From: Echinococcus granulosus
Taxonomy: Eukaryota > Platyhelminthes > Cestoda > Cyclophyllidea > Taeniidae
Direction: 5' to 3'
Length of the DNA stretch: 64,000 nucleotides
Assembly (NCBI RefSeq): GCF_000524195.1
Contig: NW_020170424.1
Coordinates: 348,644 to 412,643, forward strand
Within the stretch, counting starts at the first letter, position 1; the number at the start of each line of letters is the position of its first letter. Under the pieces are notes generated by a model, which worked only from the letters and a program-made list of their open reading frames with translations, was not told the origin of the DNA and did no database searches. Shown piece after piece: positions 21,701 to 36,700 of the stretch. A program made the position numbers and the translations under genes.

Positions 21701-24700
21701 TGTCTGTGCTTGTACAGCTGAAATACTAGCATGTGGTCAGCTGGGAAGGGAATTGCGATGAATAAAAAAAGAACACCACAGTAATGAAAGACACACCGCA
21801 AGATTTGGTACGCCTTCAAACTGCTCAAAGGCGGTGATAGTGATGATCGCGATGTGCTATAAGCGAGCAAACGGCGGTTGGTTGAATGGGGCTGGTATCG
21901 CACAACACCGCAAAAATGCAACAAAATCATATTGAAATAGAGTCACCAATCCTAAGGACAAGATAAAAACGCTAATTCACTTTATGAAAGAGATAGCAAC
22001 GTCTAAAAGAGGAATACCACATGATCAACAGCTTGCCCGGTGACCCGTGAGGATAGAACAAAGGGGGCGAGAGGGGTTAGGCGCTTGAAAGGAAATAATT
22101 GTTGAGCGTTCTCTAAGAGAGATTCCAAACATGCACCGATGCTTTGATGTTCTTCGCTAGAAAATGTGCACAATAACGGGTTTTGGAGCACGAGTAATGG
22201 AACATAACTGGCGATCTGCGAATCACCCCATGGAACAAAAACAATTCTCGTAGATGCTTATTTATCATTTCACAACCATCTTTTCAACCACAATAACCGT
22301 TTTTTGTTTCGTTAAATTTATTAGAGGATGTTTTAGAGAGCATGTCAGTCCAGGGTTAGCTAGAGGCTACAGGCAACGCGAGGTTAAGCTGATTCGTCCA
22401 TTCCAAATCAACTTTATCTGCATTGTGAAAAAGGGAAAAGAAAGTCAAAGTTGATGGTGACGCTGAGACCGGGTCATAGGTCATGTGTTAGGCTTGAGAC
22501 AAGCAGCCTCTTACCTGGGACTTCCCAATGCACCATTCGAAGACGTGATTTCCTTAGGTTTCTCTAAAGCAAAAGAAAGATGAGTACTTGGCATACATCT
22601 GTAACCACAGTTGGATCCTGAGCACGTTCTCTACCAGAGTCAGACAGAAGTGACGCTCGAATTTCTTACCTTGAGACGTGTAAAGTGCGAACTAAATATC
22701 TAGTCGTCCACAGTCCACCATCAAGTAGGCTTGTCAGTAGGAAAAAGGACTTATTGGGATGGTTATGAGCCAATATTACACAAATCCATGACTATAATAC
22801 ATCCGGTGGTTAATTTTAGCCAAAAAACTCCTTAGTGCTGAATGTGATAAGGAACTCACTTGTTGAATAAACCTAGAACAGGAATTTCCAGTAAGGGAAA
22901 CCGAAACGCTTTAGTCAACTAACAATAGTCATTTTATTTAATCATGCAATCATTTATCCGTCTAGCACGGTTTCATTAATGAAAGCTTTGTTGAGGATAA
23001 GTTTCAATTGACGTCTAAACATTCCAGGATCCTGACACTTTTTGATGAACAGTAAACCTTCATTCTTGGCTTCAGTCAGACTTACGCTCAGGTAATTCCA
23101 GAATGCTGATTCCTTCGGGTGGAGGCTTTGTTGACGTCTCCCCAGGTGGCATCATTTGGCCCCAGATCTCGTCGAAGAAAACGGAGAGCTTTTGGCGGAA
23201 CTCAGAACTGCGCAGACAGTAAGCATCAGTGAAGGGGCCAAGGAGGCAGGCCACCACGGCGACGCACATTACGCTGTCCTCAAAGCTGGGTGCAGCGTTC
23301 GGACGCTCGAGGAGATTTGGACCCCACACCGTGGACAGAGCGTCCACAGACATCTTGTTGGACTCCTGGTTTACTCGTATTTGAGCCAGGGTGAAGAGGA
23401 GGAAAGTAAGTAGGGATTGGTTGATGTCAGGGAGCTCTCGCAGCATCCTGGAGTGGAGGAAAAATAGAATTATTGACCTATTCGAATTTAAGGCTCTTGT
23501 GTGGTGTTTGGATCTTTTCACGCTGATGGCAAGGGCCTCTACTTACGTCATTTCTGCTAATATTATCGCAGCTCTTCTTTACATCGACAACAATGCTACT
23601 TTTTTAGGAATGACTCAGGGCACTATATTGGTGGTAGTGACAAAAATGTGGTAGATATAGCCGGCTCAACAAGTCTTATGCCGTAATTAGTCTACGAAAT
23701 GCACTAAGACAGCCAGGTTTGTAAGTCTTTCCATTCTGAAGAGTCAACGTATGATCTTCACCATCCTCTCATTGTTGCCTTCATTCCATCTGCCTGGTTA
23801 TTTTGATGGTCCACGATGCAGAGCGATGACAGAAGAGGGTGGGTTTATAAGTGATAAGACAGACCTTTTCTATCACCCGTGATTTCGCCCTCCTACTGTA
23901 GACATGGCAGAGGTTTGCTTGTGCCAACTCTACACTTTTAGCCCCGTAGCACTCTTCAGGGGCAGCCAATGCGCAAAACTGATGGCAACGCGTTATGGGT
24001 ACGCACACTTACATTCACCCCGCCTCGTCGATACAAGAGCGCAGAGTGACAACCGCATGCATTCACTCAAAGAGAAAGGAGTAAGAAATGTGCTAAAGCG
24101 GTTATTCTCATGACAAATTAAAGCACGATAATTGGATTAAAAGGGCTAACATGTCTATCAGTAAACAAAAATAAACCTGGGATCATGAGAAATTATAAAT
24201 GCGAGAATACAACCATTGACTAACAAGGACATTAGCATAAACGCAAAAACACTATAAAAACGAGCAAAAAAACCCACGCTAAAAGGAAATAATCATGAAT
24301 TTCATTGCCTTTGAAGACTGCTTTTGTGTAGCTGTGTGTGGGTGGACTTGATGGAACGATTGGTGACCTTGAGGGGGGAGTGGGATGAAGTGACTCACTT
24401 TTTTGCGTAGTTTGCAATCTCCTCGTCCGTCTTCAGGGTAGTCATTTTGCACCAGTCGTCCCACTTCTCGTCAATTAGGAGGTGGCCAGGAATTTCCTTG
24501 AAATACTTCTACGGTGAGGAAAGGAAGAGATGTTGTCGCGTTTACTTGGTACTGCTCTAACGGGCAAATCGCCACACCAAACATCCATGTTATACATTCA
24601 CTCTTGCTACCCACAGGGTTAGTTGAGCCCTAATACAAACTGCTCAAATATGGCACTAAGACTTACACTGCCAAAATGACCAATTCAACTGCTACGGCTC

Positions 24701-27700
24701 AACAACGAAGAAGGCAAGGATCCGCAGACCACCAGAATCCTACTTCCGTGTGACCTTTTTAAAACCAATTAATCAGTTTGTGATACGATTCGGTGGGATG
24801 GGGCTAGCTATCATAAACAAGTAAAGAACACACGTTATGTATTTGTAACGAGCAAGCTCAGACTAGGAAATCGAAGTTCAATTCACAGGACAAATTTCTA
24901 CGCCTTCCAGTGTAGTCAGTCACCATCAAACACCTTTCGGCAAGCGTAAAAGTGCCTATCAAAAGTCAAAACTTCTCAACTCATCACTAAACACTTTTGT
25001 TGGCTGGCGTTTTGAACCGCCCACACAGTAGTACTAATTTCACAGTGGAATTCGTATCCAAAAATAACGCCTTTTTATCTACTCAGAATTTCACGAGTTT
25101 GCACCAACTTGACAAAGCAAAGCGTGTAAACTAAGGAACAGTGACAAGCACGGAGAGAAATCATCATAGTTAGACGTTATACAGCTACAAGCTCTCAGAA
25201 AGATTGAAAGTTTGTTTTACCTATTTATTAAAAAGGTCCCAAGATCCTCTTGATGAGAAAAATGCACAGTGAAATGTCTTAAGCGATTCAACCATTCACA
25301 AGAATTCGCGAGGAAGTATTCCGAAACATCGTAGGGTTTTGATAGAACGTATATCCACTGCAAGCAAATTTTAATATTGAAAATTACAAATAAAATTGAC
25401 CATTTTCAGTTGATATGTCACTGGTAGACTTTATCCAAAGCCTTGACTAGACTCGACGAAACTTCCAACAGCCCGAGCTACTACCGATCGATGTGGATGT
25501 CTGAATAATGCGTTGAAAGAGTGGTGGTCGCCGAATCCAGGGGAGAGTGTCAGATTCATTTAACCACTATCAAAATGACCGGCATAGAATTAAATTCTAG
25601 AGATTTCTACTCGTTCCATCGGTCAAACTCTACCCAGATTAATCTATTTGTAAATGTATATTTGCTCATCATCTGGTCATCTATACCACACCAGTAAATC
25701 CATCCTTTCCTCCACTTTGCATTCATCTATGGCTAATCTACCAATTTCTCAATCAAACCATGCCAAATTAACCTGTCTGCCCAGGATTCAAGTCTTCACC
25801 AACCACACATTCACATCTATAGATCTTTGCGTCCGCCTATCTCCATTTCATTCCTCGTCAATCTACCCATTTATTCACCTATCTGTCTAGCCATTCCTGT
25901 TTGAATCTACTAATTCCTAATATGCGCCCCCACATAAAACGATCTGCCTTTCTGTCAACCCTCCCCCCTGTCCTCTTCTCCAACTCACCTTGAGGATGTT
26001 GGCGGCATGGAGGGGCGGGCACTCCTCTGCCATGAGGGGATCCTCATTGGTATCCACGCGTTGAACCAGTGCCTGCAAATGCGATATCTGAACCGACCTA
26101 CGGAAGATGCCCTCCGTGAGGCTGCCCTTGTAAAAGATCACCACGAAGAGACTCTAGATGACAAGGGAGATCAACAAAAAGGCAGCATAATTTTCCAATC
26201 ACCGGAGACAATTATCCACTAGCGGATACTTATTTGTAGTACCAATGGAAAGGCTAATGCTCCCCTGCAAGAATTTAGAAACGAACAAGAAAACTATCTA
26301 CTTTTATATCAAGCTTAGTCTTAAGAGCTTTTTGCCTCAAAAGCAGTTGATCGGCGATAAAGTAGGCCTTTAAAGCGCATAACTTTGCGGAGACAACCAC
26401 GTAAGAGTCTGGATGCGTAAGACTTGCTTATTCCGCACCAAATGCTCCACAGGTTAGTCCCTAACTTATGCTGGGCGTGCGCAAACATGATGGATAAATG
26501 GATGGGTGGACGGATACAGGATGGATGGATGGATGGGAAACGGGATAGACCATGAGCAAATAAACCAGAAACGGATGGATATGCAAGCGAATACATGACC
26601 TCATCATTTACCTTTGCACGTAGCTCTAAGGAGACTGATGGTAAACAAAAACCCATCTTAGCAGGACTTACAATATGTTCAACAACATTTGCGAATCATA
26701 CAGCCCTCAGATTTGCCATAATTGGTTAACATAGGCCTAGGTAATCAATTCCGTTCTCTTAATCCAACTTCTTCCCATGTTGCCTGATCAAGGCATATAA
26801 ACAAACTTAAGAGAAGTTTGAAAAATCGTCCAGACACACCATCACAGACATGGAGACCCGACAATCGGGCCAGGCCTCCTTCGGCAGCCTTCCAAAGATG
26901 CCAAACTGTTGGGAAGATGAGTCCTTATCATCTTCCTCGTTGTCATTTCCCGCGGCGAACATACTGCTTCGAGATAGATAAAGACGCAGACGTGAACGAG
27001 AACGACCCTTTCCGCCGGCACCGACACCACCACCACCACTACCACCGCCAGCAGCACCAGAGGAAGGGCTGAGATTGTGCGAGCTCTGCGACAGACCATG
27101 GAGGTGGGGAGTGCGATGGGTGCGGTTTGTATCGTGGTTAAGGATCGATTTCGAGCGATCCACCAGGTGTGCGAGGGGTTCGAATGCGTCGTGATCCATA
27201 GAGATGGGAAAAGAGCAGACGACACCATTACTGCTTGTGCTACTATTATTGCTGTCTGTGAAGGGGAGACAAAGAAAAGTACAAACAAATTTAAATGGCA
27301 GTCTAATTCTTCGGTTTACTTCGTCTTTATGCATTCTCGTTCTCCTCTTCCTAGGAAATGTCTCTGGCACAAAATCAATGCGCCTGAAATGTTGGAGTCT
27401 GGTGGATTACTCGTAGAAGTGAAAATTGACATTCTCATTTTTCCCGCGAATATGTGCTATTGTCATTGGTTTGGTGGAGGAGAAAACAGAAGAAAATCCT
27501 AAAAACTACTCTTCATCGTCGTCATCGTCTTTGATAGTTGCTAGAATGGTAGATATAAGTTGAGCCCATCAGATAGTCGGGTAGATGATCCCAATGATGT
27601 CATTGTATAGGAGGGGGTTACAAATGGATCTATTCAAAGGAGAGTCTTCAGATCATCGGCAATGCTGTCTGATGCAATTTTTTGCCTTAATATTCCAAAA

Positions 27701-30700
27701 TTATGAGGGGGGAAAGGTCACTTTGTATCAACTCTCTGTAGATACACCACCTCCTTCGAGGTTTCATCGTGGATATTAATAGTCACTGCTCGTCTACGAT
27801 AGCTTTAAAGTCCAAATATCTAGCTCAAAATGGTCTTTTCTTGGGTCCCTTAAATATGTGTGAAGGGTCTCGATAATGCGTTTTGCGTCTTTTAAGTCTG
27901 TACTTGTTCAAGCGCAAACTAACATTCTTCTTGATAGCTAACTAGCTTTCTAGCTAAGTAGCTAGTCAAATTACCTGCCTACCTTTCGTAGTTTAAAAGT
28001 ACCACTGTGCAGTCACGCAACTACGCTCAAAACGCGTAGAATGAAAAAAAAGAGAGCATTTATGTTACGAAGTAAAGGACTAAATTCCCTTTTTCCTATT
28101 GAAAGCACTCCATCCTACCTTACTTTGCTATTCCACGTGGATTTTATACAATCAGATTTAGCCTTTGGCTTTGCTTGAGGCACTAATTTAGGTTGTGATG
28201 CCTCTGTGCTATTTCAGCTTGAATATTTTGTCCTCAAATGTCTCTTCCGGCTCGCGCCTATTCTTCTCCTAAGTGGCCTAAGACGCGTCAAATGTAAAGG
28301 TTGACGATGTCAAACAAAAAGGCTGAAAGTGAGCTTGAAACGGCTTCTATTGTCCAATCTTTTAGACATAGAACAGCTTTCCATCAAGTGTATAAATCAA
28401 CCCGTCAGACTTTCGCATTTGAAGGTATTTAAGTCTTCTAAAAAGATGCTGAGTTTCACCGTTTAGTTGAATATGTCGGCTCTTCGGCTGCCGATGCCTC
28501 AGTCTCCATTCATGGACATTCAGACCTTCAGTGAATTAAAAGGTCAAACAACGCTTTCACCAAAGCTACAAACCTTGCACTCCAAAACTGTCGCCATAGT
28601 GAGTGGTAACTTCAATCCATCACGTCGGAGCCTTTACACTAGACCTATGGCCACTACTCCAAAGAGAAATATCCTAAAAGTGTCACCAGAGCTCTCAAAA
28701 TGAAGTTGGCTAGAATTCAACCAAAGTAGCTTAAGGGTAGAGGTGTATTTTAATAGACTCTTAGAGTCATCATGTAATCAAATACTGGTCAATTTGCATG
28801 TAATATTGTGCCCTACTAGAAGACCCTATAGCCACTATAAACGCAACTAGGGGCTTGTTTAAGCAAACTACCAACGATTAGCTTGCAAAAAATCCCTTTC
28901 CTCCTTACCCCTAATGGTGAAGATCACCGGAATTCGATCTGGGGTAAGAGGAAAGGCGAGGTTTCGGGGTGTGAAGCTGCAGTCCGTCTGGTCAGTGGAA
29001 AAAAGATCGACCACCTCGTCAGTTGCCTTTTCACCGGTCAGGGTGATCACGTACAGCGTTAATAGGAAGGGTCTATCCTCATCTAAGTGGAAGAGAGAGA
29101 GGAATGAGATACAGTGAGGTAAAATGATGGGAAGCAAAGCTCGCAAGTCATTCCAACAATGAATACCTGAAAGAGGGAGCTCCAAGCTGCCACGAATTGG
29201 ATCAACAAAGGAAACGGCTACCTCGGCGTCGACCTGCTGACATTGGGAAGGAGGAAAACAGGACAGCAATAAGCTTTCTCGAAGCTTGATCTCAGTCTTT
29301 ATCACCAATCTTATCTACCGTTATTTTCACTCATCCAAAGATTGGTAGATAACCACGTTATAATAAAATCGTTCATTTAAAAATCCGTTTATCAGAACAC
29401 CGGAAAAATTCAACCTGTTTGAAATTTGAGGGCGATAAATAATGCTGTGAGTAAATCGGTTTTTCCCCGTTTCACCTTCGTGCTCGGGTAGCCTTGAGGT
29501 TGCGTGCTTGTGTGCCTTCAGTATTCCACGCAATACTGAGTGACTGTTTGGGTTCGGCAGTTTTGTGTGCATGTGGTGTGCGCACAACCTCTTGGAATTT
29601 GCACACCTAGTGTGTTATACGAGCCGGATGACACAAGCACAGAGAGGGTCAACTCGCGAATTGGGTCAGCGGAGAGCGAAACGCTGAATTCGATCAGTCA
29701 ACCATTACCCAGCCACTAACGTATGTGCTCGTCTTTTCATCAGTCAAAACAAATGCATTCATGAGCACTGACGGGCTTGGTCACGAAACCAAAACAGAAC
29801 CGCTTTTAGCTCATTAGGAAGGAAATGTTTCATCTGGATTTTGGAAATAATATGGGCAAAAATGTGAATAGAAAAAGGAGAATGCAAATGAGATTAACCA
29901 CGGACAGTTGATTCCCACTGACATCGATGGTGTTGAAAAGGAACCGATTTGCAATAAAGGAGAATCATTTGTACATAAACTTATCTTCAAACGCCAGAGC
30001 AGCAATGTACCACCTTCAAGAAGCCAGTCACGGTTCCACGCACAACGCTTTGAATTGGTAGCAACTTTTGGAACCTCGCTGCACGCCGTGTACCAAACAA
30101 TGGCCAAGTCTCCAAAGTACGGATGCACTGCCTGCAAAAGCTCACTTTTTGTAGCTTACAACGAAGTCGTCAGTAGAGAATTGTATTGTTTGACTTCACA
30201 TATCGACATGATGCATCGCCGTCACCGCAGACACACACACACACCCATCTTGCAGTGAATTAAATGGTACAAAGTTGGCGTCTTCCAAAACCACCACTGT
30301 ATGGCGTATTTCATTTTTTTGCCAACTTCACCCCATGCGAAAGTCAGCTGATACTAAATCACATGCATTTAGCAGAACACAGCAAATTCGCCTGTCTCTT
30401 AGACAGGACGGCATTTGGATGCAAACAGTACAAAGGAAATTAATGATATTGCCAATCACTGGAATTCAAAGTTACTTAATAGGAGGAAGAGGAATAAGAG
30501 TAGTCCCTTCTCTTGGGTAATGATGTTTTGAGGTGGCGTGCAATATGGAGGGAACGTTTTCAGTCCTCCGCTAACACTAGTCACTTAGCCCATACCGCCA
30601 TCAGGGGTAACTCAAGTGGCAAAACGGTATGGCACCAGAAAAAGGCAGCTTTCAGTTATGCTTCGAAGAAGGCTTATCTTCAAATGGATCGGCTAATCAC

Positions 30701-33700
30701 CATGTCAATGCCTTGGAAATAAGGAACCATGTGCCAATGGCTAAATCTATGGCGTAGGTTCACGACAGGAAGGATCGCTAATACTAGGTCAACTTTGAGC
30801 ATCTACCCCTGTCCCAAGTTATGTAACATGACTGAAGGTGTTTAACCTCACAACGGAAGCGTTAAGACGACTAAGACGAGATGTAAAAAGGTGGGCGTTA
30901 AAGACTTAGCTCGCTTCAGGATCTACTGTGAATTAATAGTCGGCTGGACAGGGGCAAAGTCGTCCGGTGAGAAAAGATGTCCATCACCTAACCTTAAAAA
31001 GGAGAAATTCAGGCTAAGCCAAATTTTACGCAGAAAGAGAAATAAGGGAAGGCCAAGAAATCGTGAAATTACTTGACATCATCCGTTAGATCTTGCTGTG
31101 AACATAGAAAATGTGGGATAAAATCCTTAGAAATTTAAAAACTGAAACAATTTGTATGAAAAGTTAACGTCTTGTCGTATAAACTAAGGTATGATGATTT
31201 ATTATTAACGCAAAGCCGAGACTAGCCCAGACAAATGAGTAGGTAATATAAAAATGACAAATGATAAGACCTTATAACGAAACTTTGGGAAATGAGGCTT
31301 TATTTTGGACAAATACTTCTACGGAAATCGAATGGCGCGTAAAGTTTGCTCACTGAAGAGCATCAGACGACCTTTGTCAACCGAGTGTGTAACAGATAAA
31401 CTCCATCGAAATCTTCAGGCTGTACCTCTTTTGGTGGATACAACGGCCTTCTCAATGTGACGGGAATCGGCACATCAACTCCAGTCCAAATCCAAGATAA
31501 TGTTCAGAACGGGACGGAAAGCATTTGGCTTCGACAAACCGCCCTTCACACCCTTCTCTGAGTCAATCACAAATCTACTTACAGATCCACATGCTTTGTG
31601 ACTTGAAAGTAAATCTGGAAAATGTTCAACATCCGACCTTCGATAAGAGTATGGCCTCTTTCAACAGTGCTTTGAAGATAGATCCACCAGGCACTACGAA
31701 TATTTGAATCTCCATGGATCGATCTAGGGTCATTTGCGAGAGGAAGGACTAAAAACACACACACTTTGTAGAGGGTAATCTTGAATGAGCTATCGAGTAA
31801 TCAAGTGAGTGTTTTCAAAGCTTGCCAAATGGTTAATTAATAAGGTGTCGATTATGCATGCATGCAGGCATGCATACACCCCAACACCTTGGCTCCCGTA
31901 TTAAGAGAGGCGAACCGAGGTAAAGTAGTGTGAGGTGGGAAGGAGGACTTACACCAATATTCCACGCCGTTAAAGCCCTTTCTTTCAACTCTCGGGTGGT
32001 GATGCTGGGACTCAGAGGAAGGTACTTGTGGACACACTGCAAGAAAAAAAAATAAAAACGGTAGTGTGGGGTGCTGTCTACTTTCATAACTGCATTAAGA
32101 AAAAGACAGAAAATATCATGAATGGTTCATCCCATGTTGATGAGTAGGTATGGAAAGATCGGAGCAGAAACTGAAAGCTTTGCGACAAAAGACGTACACA
32201 TTGGTCAATGCACGCAAATCAAAGATTTGGAGGCGGCATTACCCCATCGCTTTCTGTAACAAGCACTTTTTGTCCAAGGCGTAGGCATCATTTATCCCGA
32301 TTTCATTTTCATGTTTCTTACAGAAGTGGAGTATTGCATACTCTCAAGACAGTTAAGCCAACGGTTATTCATCACAGAATAAGTACATGTCCCCGTTCCA
32401 ACAACCTTTTGAAGGCGCTGTTTGCCAAGATGAGGAAAATTTGTGTCCAACCATAAAAATCTACCCCATATTGCATCCTGATGTTGTGACAAAGTAATAC
32501 TGCCCGATTTTATGGGCTAAATGAAGGGAGAAAGTACTTATAAAGTACACTTCTTACATTAACAATTTAGCATACTGGTTTACGACCATGATTTATGTAG
32601 TATCACTGATAAGGTGTGTACTAATCACAGCTTTATCGCGCTTTTTAAAGAGGCAAAATACTCACTTTTTCGGGGGCAATTCCGTTCACCACTTTGACTT
32701 GAAGTATTTGATTCGCGAAACAGCTCTGAATTTGTTCCATAGATCTGCAACAATCAGTGAAGAACTTGTTTAGGAGTGAATATAACAGCAATAAGAAAGC
32801 GAGAAGGAGTTCAAATAAATTGGAGCATTTAATCTGACAGGTGTAAAAGGCATGTTGCCTTGGCGGTAAGCACCTCGGGTTATATGGCGCGGATCTGTTG
32901 AATCCGGACCAGGAACTGTTAAGCTCGAGGGTGGACAACAATGGTAGTGGGTGCACGTGCGGTAGAAAAACCAAGTTTTTTTTTAGTAAAAGGTACGAAA
33001 CTCCAGGCTGAGACCACCTACGCGATCAAACGACAGTGACATGACGTGAAGCCGTCTGTAGGTAAGACATTTGAAAGGATGTACCGACTCAAAGAGATTG
33101 CTCTTCTCGTATAAGCGAATAGGGATTCGTCTAACTGCAAAACTAATCCCCTTTTCTGATAATAAAAAGAAAGAAGTAATCTCTAAAAGGAAGAAATCAG
33201 CTTTCCAAACCAAAGCAACGGGGACTATAGTCAAACATTCAGTTTGCGTGCATGCATAAGAGAAGGCACTAATTGTAGATTTACTGAGTTCGTATAACTG
33301 AGGCGCTTCCATGTCACATCAACAGATTTACTACCTCAACTGCTTGTCAAAGCAAACAAACAGAGCTTCAAATAAACTCCTTTACCTTTTTTTCAATTTT
33401 GACCGATCTTCGAGTAAATTTTTCCCAATTTGGAGTGAATTACCGTTCTACTGAAAAAATTCCAACTCTAATCTCAGGTGAGGAACCAAGGCGGTGTCTT
33501 GTTGGAAAGATAAAGCTGTCGCCCTTGTCAGAACCTCAAAGACAAATCATGAAATCAAGATTTGTTTGCATGCCTCAGAAGTTGATTGTAGTGACCTGCT
33601 GAAGATAAATCGTCACTGGCATGCCTCAGCATGAATTTGGCAAGGGGGAATTCCAAGGCTTTGTAGAGAGAGCGTTGATTTTTGGATGTGGCTGGATAAA

Positions 33701-36700
33701 TTACGAGAGCTTACCATTGTGTGTATTTACAGGGCGCGGCACCCATATTCCCCCTCTCCTTCCCCCAAACATGACAGAGAAGTATGGACCTCCGAAGAAA
33801 TGGAGATGGTTAAGAAGTCCAATTGCAGACCTGATTTAAGAACTCACAAAATGATTCCACTGCCGATGCAGAAGGATTGCTCCAACGTTAGCTACCATAA
33901 ACACGAACTCAGTGTAGAAACGCAGAAGAAGGTTAAAGTAAACCCATCGGACTATTTTGAATGTAGACAATGGATGGACGGATGGATACGGGGTGGGTAA
34001 AATATGCAAAAAAATTGTACGTTTTTATGATACAATAAAAATTTGGTAGCGGAATTCTTGAAATATCACATTTGCTGTCGCGACCACTGCAGCAACCTAT
34101 TCTACAATCCAAGTGAGCCAAAAGTCAGTTATTAATACCACTTTTACAGGAAAAGAAAACAACCCAGCTCTAATCACTTCCTTTCCTATCTCGCTTTCAT
34201 CACGAAACTGCTTCCTCCAGTTTCGATGCCACAAAAAGGTGATAATCACTTGGAGAAGTGTAGTCAAAGTGGATACAGCAGATGAGAATAGGGACTAGGC
34301 AGTATCCCTCCCATCCTATCCCAAAAGGAGGCGGTAGTGGTACGGGGTATTGCATCACATCGCCTTGTCTTTCTTCAAACCGATGAGCTAGTTTTGACTG
34401 TTTTGGAAGAGCCGGTTTCTCGGGCACAGATAGACCTCGAGTGTGCTGTATAGCTTTCAGTAGTAACAGAACTCAGGGCGAACAGTTTCATTTGCAGGCC
34501 CATACACAAGAGTAAAAAAACAATCCTGGGGAGGTGAAATTGTGTGCCTTAGTAAGTAGTATAATATCATCTTTCGCCTAACGCCTGCCGAATTGGAGTA
34601 AAAAATTAATCATCTCACACTAAAAATCTGTAAATCAACAAACGATCCAAAGTCTACGACGTGTTTTCATAACATAAAGTCAAGAAGAGGGAACTGACAG
34701 ACCTTGAGGTCCACTGTCTGTCATCTTTCATTGCACGCTATGTGAATGCGACCCATTTGCTCAGCTTACATGGCTTTCCCTCTAGTTGATGTGGTGGTAA
34801 ACAATGGTTTTCATAGTCACCGCTCCTAAGCGTCACCTCCACTAAAGTTATTAACGCGCTAACATCACATTAAATCAATTGATAAGCAGCAAACAATTCA
34901 TCGTGATCAAGAATAGAGAATCTTTAAGAGCGCGGTGCGTCTATCATTGAGTAAATTACCGCCAGAATCCAATTCTTTAAACCATTTCCAACGGTGCCTT
35001 CTACTACAACACCTAATCCAAATGATGCACCAACATCACAAGGAGCTCCTACAACTTTGGAATTGAGTTAAACGCATTTCCATAGAGCAGACAAACTCGA
35101 AGCAACGAGAATTTTACCGAAGTATTCTATTTTATGAAGTCATATAGTGTGAGTTTAACTTAAGTTTCTTGGAGCTCGTAATTTGAATTACTTATGCAAG
35201 CAGCTCCGATACAAGAGTAACTTCAAATCTTCATTAAAAAAAACGACTTACGTCTGGAGATAGTTACGCCACTCGTTGAAAGAGCGCACCTCACTGAATA
35301 CCAGCTGGCATCGATTGCCTGGGGGCCACCAGAGACTGAGTCCCTGCCTCGCCTCCTCACAACCCGACGCCGCGGAGCTATTCTCACTCCCCGCCTCCAT
35401 CTCCTCCTCCGTGCTCGCCGCGGAGGAGATGCCCGAGGAAGAGGAGTACAGCACTGGCGGTGTCAACTTGATAATCGGCCCTCCGCCCACCAACTCGCAG
35501 CCGGCAGAGGAAGTGGTAGAGGGAGCAGAAATAGGAGTGGTGACACCAAGGAAAGTGAGAGAGAAACGGGCAAGAGTTTCAAAGACCCCTGGAGTCCAGT
35601 TGGGTGGTGGAGGGCTGTTGATGGCGGTGAAACCACCTGAGCTAGCGTTCCACTTGGTGTTGCTAGTGCTGCTGGCGGTAGAAGTCTTGAAGAGGCGGCA
35701 TTTGGAGGCAAGGAGAAGACAGTCAGTACAGAGGAAGGCGCAGACCTCCATGGGACTCTCCTGACCTTGGCATAAGGCGCTCTGTAGAAAAAAAGGAGGG
35801 GAAAGGAATGTCTTAATCTCTAGCAACGGAAAGAGGGGTTTCACTGTGCTGAGACGGGGGTATTTCCGTGACTTCTTCCTATTTATGGGTTTGAATATAA
35901 AAACTCGATTGTAATTGGAAAAGGTAGAAAGCCGGCTTAACTGACCACATTCAGAACTGGTGAGTTACAAAGTCGCATTTTCGTGGCACTGAGGTAAGAA
36001 GTTCGAGTTATTAAAAAAAGTACTCTGTAAGCAAAAGTATTTACTGGACGCATAACCTCAAGACGAGGCATAACTTACAAAAGTTGCAGTAGCTGGAGTT
36101 TCACAAAGGAATTTACGGTAGGCTGAAGTCTTCTGTGCCTCATTTGAGGCACAAGGCATTGTGATTGGTAGGAGATTCTTCAGTCTAGAATTTGACAGGA
36201 AGAATTTGCAGATGAGTAACTGAATTGACAAATGATCACAAAAAAGAGAATTCCTTTCGACGAATCAACCGATTCGGCACATCCAAAGTATTGTCGCTCG
36301 TCCAAAAATCTTTTATTCCCGTAAATCTACGTCGTGAAATCTCTAATAGGCCTTAGTCGAAAGAGTTGCGTTAGTTTCTCCGTTGTTATGTACTGAAAAA
36401 TATTAGGTTTCACAATTTTTTTTAATGAATAATCTTGATAAACGAAGAAAGAGTAGGATTGCGTCTGTTATCGCGAAGTGACAGCTGTCACAAATGGCAC
36501 CACTACTAGCTTTTCAACTCCTGCAAAAAAAATATGATTTAAGGATTGCGTGGATTAGGTCGAAAAGTAGAAACTTTGTCAGGTTTTGTGTTGAAAGAAG
36601 AAGTACAGGAGAACCGTCCAACTCAAATCGGGATTTCCGATTTTTTACCCGTGAGAGGGGACACTGCGTGAGCCAATAAAGGGCACTGGCAACAGTAGTA

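Noticed and set aside
23156..23413. Plus-strand ORF over the RhoGAP catalytic exon
   Set aside because: Shadow of the conserved minus-strand RhoGAP sequence.
26842..27288. 148-codon minus-strand ORF with Val and Ser runs
   Set aside because: Alternative frame of RhoGAP exon 8; the true frame is fixed by phase with the neighbouring exons and by the Gly-rich and FGIFGRLPKEAW readings.
35276..35764. 162-codon plus-strand ORF
   Set aside because: Antisense shadow of the Ser/Pro-rich RhoGAP exon 3; repetitive Ser/Pro codons keep the opposite frame open.
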